NCBI GenBank assembly: GCA_902493615.1
Contig: CABUQK010000099.1
Coordinates: 1-7,267, forward strand
Source of the DNA: an uncultured Collinsella sp.
Lineage (GTDB): Bacteria; Actinomycetota; Coriobacteriia; Coriobacteriales; Coriobacteriaceae
Direction of reading: 5' to 3'
Length of the DNA: 7,267 bases
Position 1 is the stretch's first letter. The number at the start of each line of letters is the position of its first letter. The notes under the pieces were generated by a model. It worked only from the letters and a program-made list of their open reading frames with translations. It made no database searches and was not told the DNA's origin. Of the stretch, positions 6,502-7,267 are shown piece by piece. The position numbers and the translations under genes are program-made.

Positions 6502-6521
6502 CCCGCGCGCGCGGATACAAT
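6491..6521 (+). promoter_or_regulatory. Putative promoter for folP
   Basis: TACAAT at 6516-6521 is a good -10 box, preceded by TTGCGT (6491-6496) as a weak -35 at a long 19-nt spacing. The -35 overlaps the last codons of the sirtuin gene. Predicted transcription would begin near 6528, giving a roughly 70-nt leader that contains the hairpin described next. Sequence match only. Confidence 0.4.
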
Positions 6522-6543
6522 AGAAAGACTGAGTGCAAAGCGA

Positions 6544-6584
6544 CCCCGCCGCCAGCTCCCCAAGCTCGGCGGCGTGGGCATTTT
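6544..6584 (+). promoter_or_regulatory. G/C-rich leader hairpin before folP (terminator-like or attenuator)
   Basis: CGCCGCC (6547-6553) pairs with GGCGGCG (6568-6574), extended inward by AGCT/AGCT around a CCCCA loop (one bulged C) and outward by CCC/GGG past one bulged T. TTTT follows at 6581-6584, just before the AGGAGG of folP. It could be a weak terminator for the sirtuin transcript or a structure affecting folP expression. No ligand-binding riboswitch fold is recognised. Confidence 0.45.
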
Positions 6585-6596
6585 AGGAGGATGTTC

Positions 6597-7267
6597 ATGG
6601 CGAACGACAGCAAGACATGGCGGTGCGGAAAGTACGAGCTCAGCTTTGACCGTCCGCGCATCATGGGCGTCCTCAACGTGACGCCCGATTCGTTTAGCGA
6701 TGGCGGGGAGCACTTCGACCCGGACGCCGCCATCGAGTACGGCCTAGCGATGCTCGACGCCGGCGCCGACATCATCGACGTGGGCGGCGAGTCCACGCGC
6801 CCTGGTTTTACCCCGGTCAACCCCGACGAGGAGGCTCGCCGCGTGCTGCCCGTGGTGCGCGCGCTGGCCAAGGAGGGCGCCATCGTCTCGATCGACACGC
6901 GTCATGTGGCGGTTGCCAAGGCGGCCGTGCGCTGCGGCGCCTCGATCGTCAACGACGTGACCGGCTTCACCGACCCCAAGATGGTCGAGTTTGTTAAGAC
7001 GAGCACCTGCGGCGTCATCGTGATGCATGCCGGCGAGGTCGCTGCGCCCGCACGCACGCACGCAACGGTGCAGCTTGATACCTCGGCTGCGGCGTTTGTT
7101 GCCGAGAAGGCGCGCGAGGCGGCTGCCGAGGCCGCGCGTGAGGCCGAGAAGCCGGCTCGCCGCCGTCGCGGCAAGTTGCTGGGCGAGCCTAAGCCGGAGG
7201 CCAAGCTTCCGGGCGGCGTGGTGCAGCCCTCGTTGCCGTTTGGCGAACCGGAGCCCACGTCCGAGCC
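6597..7267 (+). CDS. folP: Dihydropteroate synthase, 5' part, with an unusual internal insertion
   Basis: The start is ATG 6597, with AGGAGG at 6585-6590 spaced 6 nt; the ATG at 6591 abuts the ribosome-binding site and is unlikely. The frame is open to the right edge (223 codons visible). FolP joins p-aminobenzoate to dihydropterin pyrophosphate in folate synthesis and is the sulfonamide target. Seen: 'IMGVLNVTPDSFSDGG' (22-37), 'AGADIIDVGGESTRPG' (55-70, pterin/phosphate loops), 'VSIDTRHVAVAKAA' (97-110), 'GASIVNDVTGF' (114-124) and 'GVIVMHAGE' (139-147). After that strand the usual M-H-M-R/G-x-P loop is replaced by about 75 visible residues of low-complexity sequence ('EKAREAAAEAAREAEKPA', then an Arg-rich 'ARRRRGKLLGEPKPEAK', then 'GGVVQPSLPFGEPEP'). 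No stop occurs, so the second half of the barrel presumably follows outside the window. The identity is firm; the role of the insertion is unknown. Confidence 0.95.
   Translation, partial: MANDSKTWRCGKYELSFDRPRIMGVLNVTPDSFSDGGEHFDPDAAIEYGLAMLDAGADIIDVGGESTRPGFTPVNPDEEARRVLPVVRALAKEGAIVSIDTRHVAVAKAAVRCGASIVNDVTGFTDPKMVEFVKTSTCGVIVMHAGEVAAPARTHATVQLDTSAAAFVAEKAREAAAEAAREAEKPARRRRGKLLGEPKPEAKLPGGVVQPSLPFGEPEPTSE

Noticed and set aside
6398..7258. Minus-strand open frames across the folP region
   Set aside because: They are antisense to folP, whose conserved motifs fix the true strand and frame.

Overview
This is a chromosomal segment of high-G+C bacterial DNA (I estimate around 60%, not computed). 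The protein style suggests a gut actinobacterium of the Coriobacteriia, most likely Collinsella or a close relative. That assignment is an inference from protein character and from a membrane-anchored LuxR-type regulator of the kind common in this class; no marker gene is present. There are no tRNAs, rRNAs, CRISPR arrays, transposases or phage genes.

Layout, left to right. (1) The 3' end of an Amidohydrolase_3/YtcJ-like metal-dependent hydrolase is followed after 1 nt by a complete MATE-family multidrug exporter, probably as one transcription unit, closed by a hairpin terminator. (2) A gene for a polytopic membrane protein with a C-terminal LuxR helix-turn-helix is broken by two frameshifts. 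The first coincides with a perfect 14-bp-arm palindrome that looks like a 25-bp templated insertion copied from 65 bp upstream. The second is a 1-nt loss just after the HTH recognition helix. (3) A small four-helix membrane protein of unknown function ends at a strong intrinsic terminator. (4) An isolated ECF-transporter S component follows. (5) The intergenic space between this gene and the convergent exonuclease III gene holds a near-perfect 23-bp-arm inverted repeat and a second G/C-rich hairpin. (6) xth (exonuclease III / AP endonuclease) on the minus strand is divergent from a sirtuin (cobB-like) gene on the plus strand. (7) folP (dihydropteroate synthase) has its own promoter-like sequence and a leader hairpin, and runs off the right edge. 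Its visible part carries an unusual Ala/Glu/Pro/Arg-rich insertion in the middle of the enzyme.

The genes do not form one pathway. They are short housekeeping or transport units: drug or metabolite export, vitamin-type uptake, DNA repair, protein deacylation and folate synthesis. I do not see a complete new defence or mobile system. The items most worth a second look are the palindrome in the LuxR gene, the long inverted repeat between the convergent genes, and the insertion in FolP.
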